This document shows positions 11,090-20,869 of a stretch of DNA of 64,000 bases, in pieces; the first letter of the stretch is position 1, and every line of letters begins with the position of its first letter. The notes below the pieces were generated by a model that was not told the DNA's origin, did no database searches, and worked only from the letters and a program-made list of their open reading frames with translations. The position numbers and the translations under genes are program-made. This stretch comes from Casuarius casuarius. Taxonomy: Eukaryota > Chordata > Aves > Casuariiformes > Casuariidae. The stretch lies in the NCBI GenBank assembly GCA_003342895.1, contig PTFA01000050.1:2488367-2552366 (forward strand), read 5' to 3'.

Positions 11090-11330
11090 GCGCACAAACC
11101 CTCATCCATCGGAGCAGCCTGCCCGACTGCTGCGGCCGTAGCCACCGGTGCCACGGCCACACCGCTACGTCAGGCCCGCGCTGCCCGCTCAGCCAGCCCG
11201 GCACAGCGAGCGCTGTGGCACCCCGGCCTCTCACGCTGCCTCCCTACGCTACCCACACCGGGCAACATGAGCTGGGAAGACGCGGGAAGTGTTCCCGAAG
11301 CGCCTCGGCTGCCATGCTCGTCACGGCTGG
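11090..11330. promoter_or_regulatory. Small CpG-rich block
   Basis: About 240 bases rich in CG with AT-rich DNA on both sides. Overlapping frames on both strands are compositional. It resembles the other isolated islands of the window and could be an orphan CpG island, an enhancer-type island or a non-coding RNA promoter. Confidence 0.5.
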
Positions 11331-11339
11331 CTGAGGGAG

Positions 11340-13790
11340 ACTTAAAACGATGGATTTTTCAGTCATGGTGCTCTCAGTATTTCTTACTGACGTCCTGTAA
11401 TCACCTCCACTTCCTACGTGCGCCACAGCCATTATCCACCGCATCCATGACTTGATGGTTCAAGCTGCTGTTCATACTTCAAGGTTTTTCTATGCAGTAA
11501 TGTAATAAATGCTAAGGCCAGAAGTGCACAAAGGTGCCAACACAAACAAACCCGAAGAAAGGCGGCCGAGATTAAGACATCTGTATTAGAGACTCCATGA
11601 AAGGACTTTCGTATATGCAACACTTGACCATTGTCTGGTCTGGAATAGCTCATATTTCTAACCAAACTGCAAGGCCAAGTTTTGGTTCTGACTGCATTAC
11701 GTGGGACAGAAATGCTTCTGGGAATAAGCGAACACCTCCCCATGGCACTGTAAGCCCTGAGTGGGACAGCACAGATGAGTATCAGATCGGGAGGCTCTGC
11801 CTTACCGCCTCGATCAGGAACGCTTGGGCTGCCTGGATGACCCTATGTTAGAAAACTTGAGCCATCTGGTTTTTCTTTTAAGAAATAATTACAGCTTGCA
11901 GGTCACTCTTTTTTCAACTCACAATAAAAACCGCAGATGCCATACAACAGGGCTTTTGTTTCTAATTACTCAACCTGGCTTTAAAAGACTCTTACATCTT
12001 ACTACCTCCCATTAGTCAAGACTCATCCTCATGGGCAAGTTCAGCGAGTAGTCAGCTAGAGCTGCAGCATCCTCACTGCTCTCATTAATCTCTGTAAGGA
12101 CAGTCATTCTCCCTGCTAAATGTGCAATGGAGAAAAACACCTTGCAAAAAAGCCTCCTTAGTGCACCCCCACGAACATCCACAACAGCGATCAGGGCAGT
12201 GTCACAGCGAAGCTGTAAAGTGAACTTTTGGTTTCCTGCGTACTGTTCTTCCTCAGAAGACACTTACTATGCAGTGACAAAGGTGACATCTATCATGAAA
12301 AATAACAACAATAACGAGGATTTTTGCCACTATTCTTCCCCAGTCAACTGCCTTCTATTCCCAGGGGTTTTCTCTCCCAGTCCCCGCTCTGTTTCACCCG
12401 TTAAGCACAGCTCGGCGATGTTCCTGCTGGGCCTCTGCTCAGACACGCGCTCCCGGCTCAGCGCACTGACAGCCTGACACTCGCTGTCCTCATCAACAGC
12501 GCACCTCACCACAGCCTGGGCGATGAAGGATATATCCCGGCTCCACAGCCTTCTAAAAGGGCCACTTGACTGATGAAGGCGTTAGGCCCCACTGTTTGTA
12601 CCATATCTAATGAACGTCATCAGCTAAACAGTCATCTGCTCATGCTAGGCACAAAGACCAGCAGAGTTTCCTCATTTGTTCTTTACCTTTTAGAAGGCTA
12701 TAGTTCCTCCTTGGCCATAAAGAAAAATGAAAATGAAAAAAGAAAGCAAGCAGAGAGTGAGTTATCCTCAATAAACAAGAAGCACAAGGCTGCAAGTGAC
12801 CTGAAGCTTTGATGCACCTTTACTCCTGACCTATTCAGATTTACTCCAGCTGTCCCAGCCATCAGCAGCAGCAGTGCCCTGGCCCACCAACCTGACCCTA
12901 GGGCTGTAGCCCTACAATAATACAATAACTAAATAAAATATTCTCTTAAGATAGAAATTCATTCACAATTCCCAGCAACGTAAGGTTATTGCTCTCCAAT
13001 TAAAGATACACTGCATTTTCAATTAAATGCAGATTTGATTTAGAGAGAGAGAGACAGAATAGAAGATAAAATATTTCAAATGCCTAACCTCCAGTGTTTT
13101 ATATGGAAAAGCAGAACAAAGACTGGCCCTTTTTTCCCCACACAGACTGAAGCAGCTTAGACCGCCTGAAACACTTCTTGTCTCATTATCTATTTTAACC
13201 AAGGATTTGACTGTGCAATTCAACTTGTGGGCACACGGTTATATTAAGTGCAAAGAATTATTCAGGGGGTTTAAGGTGTAAGTGAAGCAAATTAGGCCTG
13301 GCTCTATCATGGCTTGACACTAATGCTTATACCTAACGAATTGCTCCCTTTCTTAGATATAATCCACTTTTAGGTCCTAGAAAACCAGAAGAGAGCAACC
13401 TCAAGACAACACCCGGGAGACAACTGTCTGTCAAAGGGTGTCGTGGGGGTACTGTTCTTTGTCACGACCAGCCTTACAGTATTGCAGACTTTGCTCTATT
13501 TGCCTTCTTTGGATAAACGCCTGCTTTCCTCTTCCTCTTTTATAAGGAGAAAGTTATGAGAGGGAGAAAGAGGAATGTCTGAGTGGAACAAGACGACACT
13601 CAGGTGCTTTGGGAAAGGAGGACACTGTTTGGAAGCTCACCGAGTGTATCCAGGCTCTCCCCGTCCAACCTTCTTGCCATTATTAACTCACCTATGCATT
13701 GCGCTGGAAAATAAATACCTCCCACAAAAAGTTAAAATAGAAGTTCGAATGTCTGAGTCACTCTACTCTGACATGTAATTATACAAAATA
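11340..13790. other. AT-rich non-coding stretch
   Basis: No exon could be supported. A (GA)8 microsatellite lies at 13041-13056, and an A-rich patch with GAAAAT-like units at 12720-12745. Chance open frames only. Confidence 0.55.
13041..13056. repeat. (GA)n microsatellite
   Basis: About seven to eight uninterrupted GA dinucleotides followed by CAGA. Confidence 0.9.
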
Positions 13791-13807
13791 AACATTGCGG
13801 GTTTGCC

Positions 13808-13890
13808 ACTTCTCCCATTTAAGTAAATGAAAGTTTTGCAATTGATTTTAATGGAAGGAGTCCTCATTTGCACTGCACAGCATAGGGCCA
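13808..13890 (+). repeat. Fragment of dispersed palindromic amniote repeat
   Basis: CTCCCATTTAAGTAAATG (13812-13829) is followed by AGTTTTGCAATTGATTTTAATGG-like sequence (to 13855) and ends in CATAGGGCC. This follows the order I recall for the repeat: CTCCCATT-AAGTCAATGG, AGTTTTGCCATTGACTTCAATGG, then GGGCC. Both half-palindromes are diverged, so the copy is old. Confidence 0.5.
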
Positions 13891-14594
13891 TTGGCAGATG
13901 CACATCCTAGGCCATATGTCATGCCTTGCAGCTCTCACTTTAGACTACAATTATCTTTCATCCCAAACAAATTGCTGTAAATCTGCCTTTATTTATTTTA
14001 ACAATTACCTTACAGTTATTACTGGAAATTACCAACTGTCTCCTTTTGAAGGAGCAAAGTGGTTTCACACAGAACCAGGATGGTGACAACAACAGGAGGA
14101 GTAAGAAATCTCAGGAAAGTCACATATCTTTTTACAAAAAGACTTTGAGGTTAGGAGACATTAGAGACAAGGCTTAATTGCACAAGAAGATTGGAAAACA
14201 AATGCACAGAGGAAATGAAAAGCATTCAGTCATGACAACCCTTGCACGAACACTAAAGCTTACTCAAATGAACAGTTCTTTTGAAATCGATTCGACTACT
14301 TGAATGAAAAATTTTTATAGTTTGCAGGATCAAGCACTAAAATGAATGCTTAGAAACAATGAAAAAAGATACGTGGTATCTGTAACTGAATAACGGCACA
14401 TGAAATATGGTATCACACACTAATGCCAACTATCCCTCATTAAAAACTTCATAGTGGGACAAAAAACTGAATGTGAAAATAGGCAGGATTTAAAAGTGAA
14501 GGAGGGAAATAAGCTAACGTATATATTAATATATGCGGTGAAAAGGGAGCAATCAGAAAGGCTGAAGCAAAAACAAGGCAAAGCAGCAATAACT

Positions 14595-14615
14595 ACAGCA
14601 TGAAAAAAAAAAGAG
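14595..14615. repeat. Poly(A) tract
   Basis: A run of about ten A followed by GAGGAAGGG. Confidence 0.8.
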
Positions 14616-14692
14616 GAAGGGACAGGTGTAGAGAAAGAACATGCCCATGTCTCTGTCCTTTAACTATTTAGTGCCACATACTGCGAACATTT

Positions 14693-14752
14693 AAGGCCCG
14701 ATCAAAAGACTAATACCATGCCCATTGCCATGAACTTCAGTGACTCGGTCCA
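14693..14752. repeat. Fragment of dispersed palindromic amniote repeat
   Basis: GGCCCGATCAAAAGAC at 14695-14710 followed by CCCATTGCCATGAACTTCAG (14721-14740) keeps the layout GGCCTGATCCAAAG / CCCATTGAAGTCAATGG typical of this family. The copy is truncated and diverged. Confidence 0.45.
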
Positions 14753-14759
14753 ACTTTTA

Positions 14760-16480
14760 AAGACGTTCATAGCTTTGGAGTTCCAGGGAATATTCCCCTG
14801 AACAAACATTTGCAAATCATATACACACACGCTTCTGCAGGATTTGGTCATCAGCTCACAGCCCTATTAGGGTTGCATTTGCCTTATGCTGTGGCTCCAG
14901 TATCCAGAGCCCTATTCAAGCAAGACTGAATTGCTGGGAGTGTGATGGCACAAGGTGGAACAGAGACACCGATATCCAATGGAGACTGGGGTTAAAGAGA
15001 AATTACGGACAAATTCTACCGCTTACCTGACAGAAACGAGCTGGGCTGCTGGCGGACACTTCAGAAAATACTAACACTAACTCCAGTGAGGAAACTTTCT
15101 TTAACATGTAAACGAAATTCCCTCAGATCCTCCACATATGAAGGTAAAGTTAGGTATCAGCATCTAACACACACATAGAGCTGCTTTGAAAAACTTGAGA
15201 ATTCAAAAGAAAACTCTGTATAAAGAACATAATTCTGTGGCTGGTGTCTTTCAATGAAGCTCTTCTACAATGTTATGCTTTTGAAAAGACAGATTAATTC
15301 CCTGCCCACGTTAGCAGATTTCTGCAAACACCCAACCTGCTAAAGCGCTGGGACTAAGTGACAGCAGAGGAGCCTTTACTGACCACCGAATGCCCCAGGG
15401 ATGCAGCCGCACTGCGGGCACGACCTGAGCAACCCCTCTAAAGTAATCTTCCAAGCATCTGTACGAGCTGCTCTCAGCTGGGTGTTTATAGCATGGACAT
15501 CCCATCCAGAGGTGTCACGGGAGGCAGAAGGGAGTAACTGCCTCTAAGGGCATTGCTCAAGGCAGGAATCCACACAGGGAGCTTAAAAAAAAAAATCTGA
15601 GTAGTGGGAAAAGCACATAGAGGCAGGCTAGGAAAACATATAATGATGGAAATAAAGGCCCTGATAGTTACACCAAGTTTATGGAAAATGTAAATGCTCA
15701 AGAGTTCATTGTAAACCTCATTTGTACAATTTTTCAGGGTCTCAAGAGCCGAAATAGAAACCCCGACAGTCTGAGCTAGAGGACTAGGTGCTGCAGAGCC
15801 GCCCTTTGCAGGCTACAAGACACGGAGGAGTCTGCAACACGCAGGGACACAACTTCACACAGCTGTCCCGTCCATTTGAACTGATGCATGTTGCAGGCTT
15901 GTACATATCGGAAGCAAGTCTAGGAGAGCGCCCGTTAGCACGGCACAAGCCTTTGACTTCAGCAAACAGGGACACTACATGGCTGAGGTATAAAATGCAG
16001 CGGCTGCGATAGGTTCAGCACACAAGTTGCAGCACGGGCAGTCGCTGCGCCGGGATGGACCGAGGGGTTTCCCATAGGCCTGCAGCATATCCCCTGCAGC
16101 ATATCGATTTGGCACAGGAGTATAAGGCATCTCCATTTATGTGCACTGAGCTATTTTCAGCCGTTTTATTTTGAGTTCCTCAGCTCTGACGGCAAATAAA
16201 CAACTACGTATACCCAATATTTGCCAGTTGTAACATGGTAGCGGAATCCCTGTTAACAGCTTAATTTTGCGAGTCTCTCACACAATGGCTGCAAAGCAAA
16301 CTCTGCGGCCCCCGCGCTTGTTCTGGGTTGGGTACTACTTTGCATCCTGACTGAATCCTAAATGTGCCCAAGAAAGCTGTTTATTTTAGCTGGGGATCTT
16401 TTCAGAGGCCTGTTTTGATGGGCAGAGTTCCTTCTCCTCTGCTTTGGTGTCTTTTCCATTTAAGAGTAACAAACTTAAAA
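14760..16480. other. AT-rich non-coding stretch
   Basis: No supported gene. An A11 run lies near 15585-15595, and a TATAAAAT word at 15989-15996 sits 3' of a moderately GC-rich 100-base patch. Otherwise nothing was seen. Confidence 0.5.
15989..15996 (+). promoter_or_regulatory. TATA-box-like element TATAAAAT
   Basis: A TATAAAAT word follows a patch with several CG dinucleotides (15900-15960), and GC-richer sequence continues to 16060. A start site near 16020 is conceivable. Weak, motif-only evidence. Confidence 0.2.
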
Positions 16481-16486
16481 GACTTC

Positions 16487-16503
16487 AAAATAAATAAATA
16501 AAT
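16487..16503. repeat. (AAAT)n microsatellite
   Basis: Four tandem AAAT units. Confidence 0.9.
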
Positions 16504-16710
16504 GGAACAGAAAACTATCATAGCTTCAAGATCTCACTTGCTGAATAGAATTTAGGACAAGAGGCAATACTAACAAATACAATTTGTACCAGACTTTAAA
16601 GCCGACTTCCTCAAGCCAACGATCACACACATACACAAATTCATGCTGTGAAATCTCTTATGAGTTTGCTGGAGATAACATGCAAAAGCTTGTTTAGAAA
16701 CCTCTGCTCC

Positions 16711-16723
16711 TTTTTTTTTTTTT
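16711..16723. repeat. Poly(T) tract, 13 T
   Basis: Thirteen consecutive T on the plus strand. It may be the tail of a minus-strand retroposon or a plain homopolymer. Confidence 0.9.
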
Positions 16724-16819
16724 CCGCTGATGTATTATCATTGCATTTATTTTTGTTATGCTCCTGCACGCAGAGCCTGAGCTCTGCACGTAGCAATGTG
16801 CATTTTGCTCCTCTCCCAG

Positions 16820-17110
16820 CAACCGAAGGGCATCGGGGAGAAAACCAGCCCCCTCCTCGCACGCGGAGCCCGGCATCCCGCCGCAACGGCTGGAAGCGGT
16901 CGCGCAGCCCTCCGCGGTCAGCCTTCCGATCACGGAGCGGGTCAAGTACGTCACCCTGGACGCATTAAACTACACCGACAGAAATCAGTGGCTCCTTTGA
17001 AGGGGGTCTGCACGCAGACGTAGCAGGGCGGGCTGCATAGCGAGGTAGAGGGAGCTGTGACAAGCCCTCTCGCCTGCCCAAGCCGGCGAGAGCGTGACAC
17101 AGCCAGGGAA
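16820..17110 (+). promoter_or_regulatory. CpG-rich block preceded by an acceptor-like site
   Basis: The pyrimidine run TGCTCCTCTCCCAG ends at 16819 and is followed at once by CpG-rich sequence. This is a good 3' splice-site pattern on the plus strand. All three plus frames stay open for 50 or more codons, one of them with a balanced amino-acid mix including ITERVKYVTLDALNYTDRNQ before a TGA. No matching donor with good consensus was found; the closest is GCGAG|GTAGAG near 17042. It may be an exon, or only a CpG island with a chance acceptor. Confidence 0.3.
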
Positions 17111-17439
17111 AGATCCCAGTCCAAAGCCCGAGCCCCAGAGCCAATTCTAAGAGGAAAAGGGAGAATCAGAACAAAGACATCTTAAGCTGGTCCGTCTGTT
17201 TTTGAATTTATACAACTGTAAACAAATTCGGAGGTTTATTGCTTTAAAATGCTTTCTGTGGTCATGTAACTCAAATCTGAGCTTTGATTTAAGAAATGGA
17301 ATTTGGCAAGTTTCAAGGCAGCCTACTCACTTTACCATTAAGAAGATTAAAAAAGAATTCAAAATATTTATGAGTAATAAGTTCTGTACTTGTGTAGCAA
17401 CTAATCTGGTGCTCATGCACATCTCAATTCGGTACTGCA

Positions 17440-17525
17440 CTTGCTTAACTTTAAGCATCCAAGTAATCTCACTGACTTCCCGCATGCTTCAACACATGCT
17501 AAGTGCTTTGTTGAAATGGGGCCAT
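17440..17525 (+). repeat. Fragment of dispersed palindromic amniote repeat
   Basis: TTGCTTAACTTTAAGCATCC (17441-17460), CACTGACTTCC (17470-17480), then CACATGCTAAGTGCTTTG (17493-17510) and TTGAAATGGGGCC (17511-17523). This matches the recalled series CTTAAAGTTAAGCA, ATTGACTTCAATGGGA, CATGCTTAAGTGCTTTGCTGAATCGGGGCC. It is the best preserved right end in the window. Confidence 0.6.
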
Positions 17526-17529
17526 GATC

Positions 17530-18470
17530 AGATTTAAACAGTGTCCCTTAACGAGGATTTACACATTAGCATAAAAGGCCTCCAAAAAAACCACTCAGCC
17601 TGTAGAAAGCTAGCCATTCACCTTAACCAGCAACTTTTTACTTAACTTAGCCTTTAAATAAACCTATCCTACATACAAGGAAGGAATTCAAAGAGTTATT
17701 TTAAACAGAACATTTTGAGTTTAGCTAAATGTGGGAAAAAATCAGGGCCTGGACTCTCAACCATATCCCAGCTCACCATGCCTATACGTAGAAGGCGGCA
17801 GCGCACACTCCCTCCGTATGCCACAGCCACTTGTGCGTTCAGCCTTCACTCTGAATGTGCTGTCTTGCTTTTGAAATCAAACCGGCAATATCACTATTTT
17901 CTGGCCAAATTCTTCTCGGCTATGACCACTTCCAGATTTAAATCATGTTACTCAGAGCGCACACAGTGCAAAAGGAGTCAGATTTGAACCTGCATGCTAC
18001 AATAGGCTTTAACTGCATGCACCATATACTTTTAAACACTAATCATTCTTGGGAGCAGTAACTGAGAAATAACTTCATTTTGCTTTCAAAATACATGATA
18101 CATTAAGGAATAAAGGGAAAAGCTACTGAAGAAATGCCACAAAGTTTCCCATCTCCAGCTCACAGAGAATGCCAGTATTTTACACTATGAAAATATTGAT
18201 GGTTTGCTTTAAAGCAGGCTTAGGTCTTTGTCACAATTAGGATTATTCTGCTAGCGCTATAACAATCTCTCTCCCTTGTGCAGATGCTATTGCAGGAAAA
18301 AAAAAGTCTTGATTTCACAACAAATAACATTTAGACATTTATCTCGTGTGGTTTATTATAACTTAGCTTAACCAATTCAGAATGATTTTAAGCCAAGGAG
18401 AGAAGACAGCTAGGATCCTTAATGCCCACAACGGAGTCCTCACCATTCAGTTCAATTTAAACTAGGGATT
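17530..18470. other. AT-rich non-coding stretch
   Basis: No gene supported. A homopolymer A run lies at 18297-18306. A TTTGAACCTGCATGCTAC motif near 17975 resembles the T-arm of a tRNA in reverse, but no cloverleaf could be formed. Confidence 0.5.
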
Positions 18471-18489
18471 TACGTAGACTAACGTTGTG

Positions 18490-18620
18490 CCAGGTGTGCG
18501 TGTGGACAAGGGGAGCGGGGCGAGGGGCGCGGGCTCCCCGCGAGGCAGGGCTGCCGCGTCTGTTCCTGCACCAAAGCAGCACCCCCTCGCCGTCCCTCCA
18601 GCGCCTCGTCCAAAGTGACC
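18490..18620. promoter_or_regulatory. Small CpG-rich block
   Basis: About 130 CG-rich bases within AT-rich surroundings, similar to the neighbouring block at 19.0 kb. No exon boundary was supported. Confidence 0.4.
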
Positions 18621-18999
18621 TGTGTGAAATCTGAGAACGGATATAAATCAAAGGGAGAAAAAGTAATAAAAAGCTCCCGGCAGACTTGATGACATGTTGA
18701 TAATGTTCTCGTCCTGGAGTCAGGGTGACACCAGCCCAAAGATGATATATAGAACTAAGCCCACATACCGACGATTTACTGGCCTAACGACAGTTTTCAT
18801 TGATCAGAGGCCAACAATTACTGGATCGCATCCCACTGCCTATTTCAGTATCAGGCTCTGGCGCGCAATCAAAACACTAGCCCTGCTTCTCCACAGTTCA
18901 TGTGCCAACTCTGCAGTGGATGCTCCAGCCAAGCAGGAATGATATGCAAATCTGGCAGGTGTTTGGGGCATACCAGCGCTGCTCAAAAGCCCAAACAGA

Positions 19000-19150
19000 A
19001 AAAAGGAGAGCGCCGACCGGCTCGGGGAGTCCCGGCTGGCTGCACGACGGCTGCGGGCTCCGTACAGCGCGCAGGGAGCCAGGCCCAGAAACGGGAGACG
19101 TGGCTTTCAGGCGGCAACAGCAAAGCTCAATTATTTTTGCTCGGTATAAA
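19000..19150 (+). promoter_or_regulatory. Small CpG block followed by a TATA-like word
   Basis: A CG-rich segment at 19005-19105 is followed by TATAAA at 19145-19150. A start near 19175 on the plus strand would be possible. The open frames here overlap on both strands and look compositional. Confidence 0.3.
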
Positions 19151-20279
19151 CAAAGCATAGTCTTTATATCCCCTCCAGACTGTCTGCATGAAGGTCTCTC
19201 TTGCCACTGAAGCTTATTTCAAAAAGAACAAGAACTTACAAATAAACAGAGCAACTGGTACTGGTACCAATCACATAACGTTCCTTTGTTTTTTCTTTTG
19301 CTTTGTATTTTAATGTAGGGAACCAGTAGAAAGAGATTCCTTTCCCAAGCGTATGGAAAATGGATGTGTCAAACTGAATTAATATCTGCAATGGCACATT
19401 CAAATGGCCATGATTAAGCTGCTGGAACGAGATGAATCAATGTGGGAAAGGTGCTGGCAAAGAACTCTTTTTTCCAGTTTATTACTGTCTCTTGCAGACA
19501 GGCAAGTGCATGTAATTTGTCTTGGTCTATCAGGATTTACCTATCTATACCACAGTCAGCACAGGGGAATGCTGAGGATTTCTAAAGGCTTCTGTCAACC
19601 ATCTTTGAGACCTAAGAAAATGTTGGGAAAAGACCCCAGGAAATAAACAATTCCTGTTAAACAAAGTAATTAATAGATTCCTGACAGTAAGCTCAGGAAG
19701 GATATATATTTAGAAATTACACAGGACCACAGCCTACACGAAGACCGATGCAGCATGATCTTTGTACAGCGCTCTTAAAACTAGTGACACAGTCAAATAC
19801 TTTACTTCTCTCTTTCACCTCCGATCCCTTTATTTTGTTAATCCTTCCCTAAAAACTCATTTGGCCAAGTTTTTCAGCAGAAACAAAGCATCTCAAGAGT
19901 TCAAAAAGGGAATACTGTTTTTAAGAGCTCAGGCAATAGAAAAGATCTCCTCAAGACTAGATGTCATTTGAATAATGGCTTATCTGCTATTTCATGAGGC
20001 TTCAGAGTTGGGTGATGACTTTTAAGAAAAGTACAGGCAGAGGACAGCGCGGTTTTGAAGGAGCTCGTGGGTTCTTTTGTTGTTCTTTTCTCAATAATAC
20101 ATGTAAAAATGGAGCCATTACTAGAAATGCTACCAATGTTTTGGGACAACAGCAGTGACTACCCAGGCCCACTGAAAAATGTGTACACTCATTACTTCCA
20201 ACCATATGTTCTTTCTTTTCTTAAAAAATAAAGAAATAAATACCACGCACACACAATATTTAACCTTCTTCCACGCAGG

Positions 20280-20860
20280 GAAGGGATGGCCGCGCACAGG
20301 CAAGACGAGGGGAGCGAGTACCACAGGCTGCTGCCGGCGTACGCTCCGACGAGACAGGGCGTTTCTCCCTCCGAGCTTCCCGCAGCACCACCTTCAGCGG
20401 AAGGGTCCAGGCACTTCAGACCCCAGCTGACTTTCACGTGGGCAGTACCAGCTTCCACCGGTACCACGCTGCGCTGCAAGGCGGGCGCCCGGACCGGGAG
20501 GCACGGCCTCCGCGCGCTCCCGAGGCTTATTAACCTGAGCTCGGGAATTAGAGCAAGGAGACGCTGGCGAGTGCCCGCACCTGAAGCGCGGGATGTGCCA
20601 CCGGCGTCGCACACATACTGCCCGTGCCCGGAGGCCGGCCGGCGGCCAGGAGGGCTGCCTCCCCGTCCGCGCGGCTCCGCAACCCGCGGCGTGTTTTGAC
20701 CACGTATAGGGAGGCCAGAGAGCGCTTCCCAGAGCGCGCTCCCCCCGCCTTTCGGGCCGCCGCGCTCGCCCAGCCCGGGGCTCCCCCGCGTGCCCCCGCT
20801 CAGGCAGCCGCTTCGGCTTCCACTGCTCTGCGGGGAAAAAAGGCTCTTCTGTTCAGAGAG
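20280..20860. promoter_or_regulatory. CpG island, likely promoter
   Basis: Nearly 600 bases of dense CG between AT-rich flanks, including GCGCGCTC and GGCCGGCCGGCGGCC motifs. The size and density are typical of a vertebrate promoter island. Neither strand shows a clear TATA box or a GTAAGT/GTGAGT donor inside the island, so the transcript direction is unknown. The plus-strand open frame at 20286 is listed separately. Confidence 0.75.
20286..20699 (+). CDS. Unconfirmed 137-aa open frame in CpG island
   Basis: The frame starts at a true ATG with G at -3 and G at +4. The peptide begins MAAHRQDEGSEYHRLLPAYA, which has a balanced composition. Further on it becomes Pro/Arg/Ala-rich and ends at a TGA. 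No domain, signal peptide or membrane segment was seen. In GC-rich DNA an open frame of this length is expected by chance fairly often; only the start context and location favour it. An untranslated leader or non-coding RNA are alternatives. Confidence 0.15.
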   Translation: MAAHRQDEGSEYHRLLPAYAPTRQGVSPSELPAAPPSAEGSRHFRPQLTFTWAVPASTGTTLRCKAGARTGRHGLRALPRLINLSSGIRARRRWRVPAPEARDVPPASHTYCPCPEAGRRPGGLPPRPRGSATRGVF

Positions 20861-20869
20861 GCCAAATTA

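Noticed and set aside
17960..18010. tRNA-like motif TTTGAACCTGCATGC on the reverse strand
   Set aside because: A T-arm-like word is present, but no acceptor stem, D-arm or anticodon stem at correct spacing could be formed.
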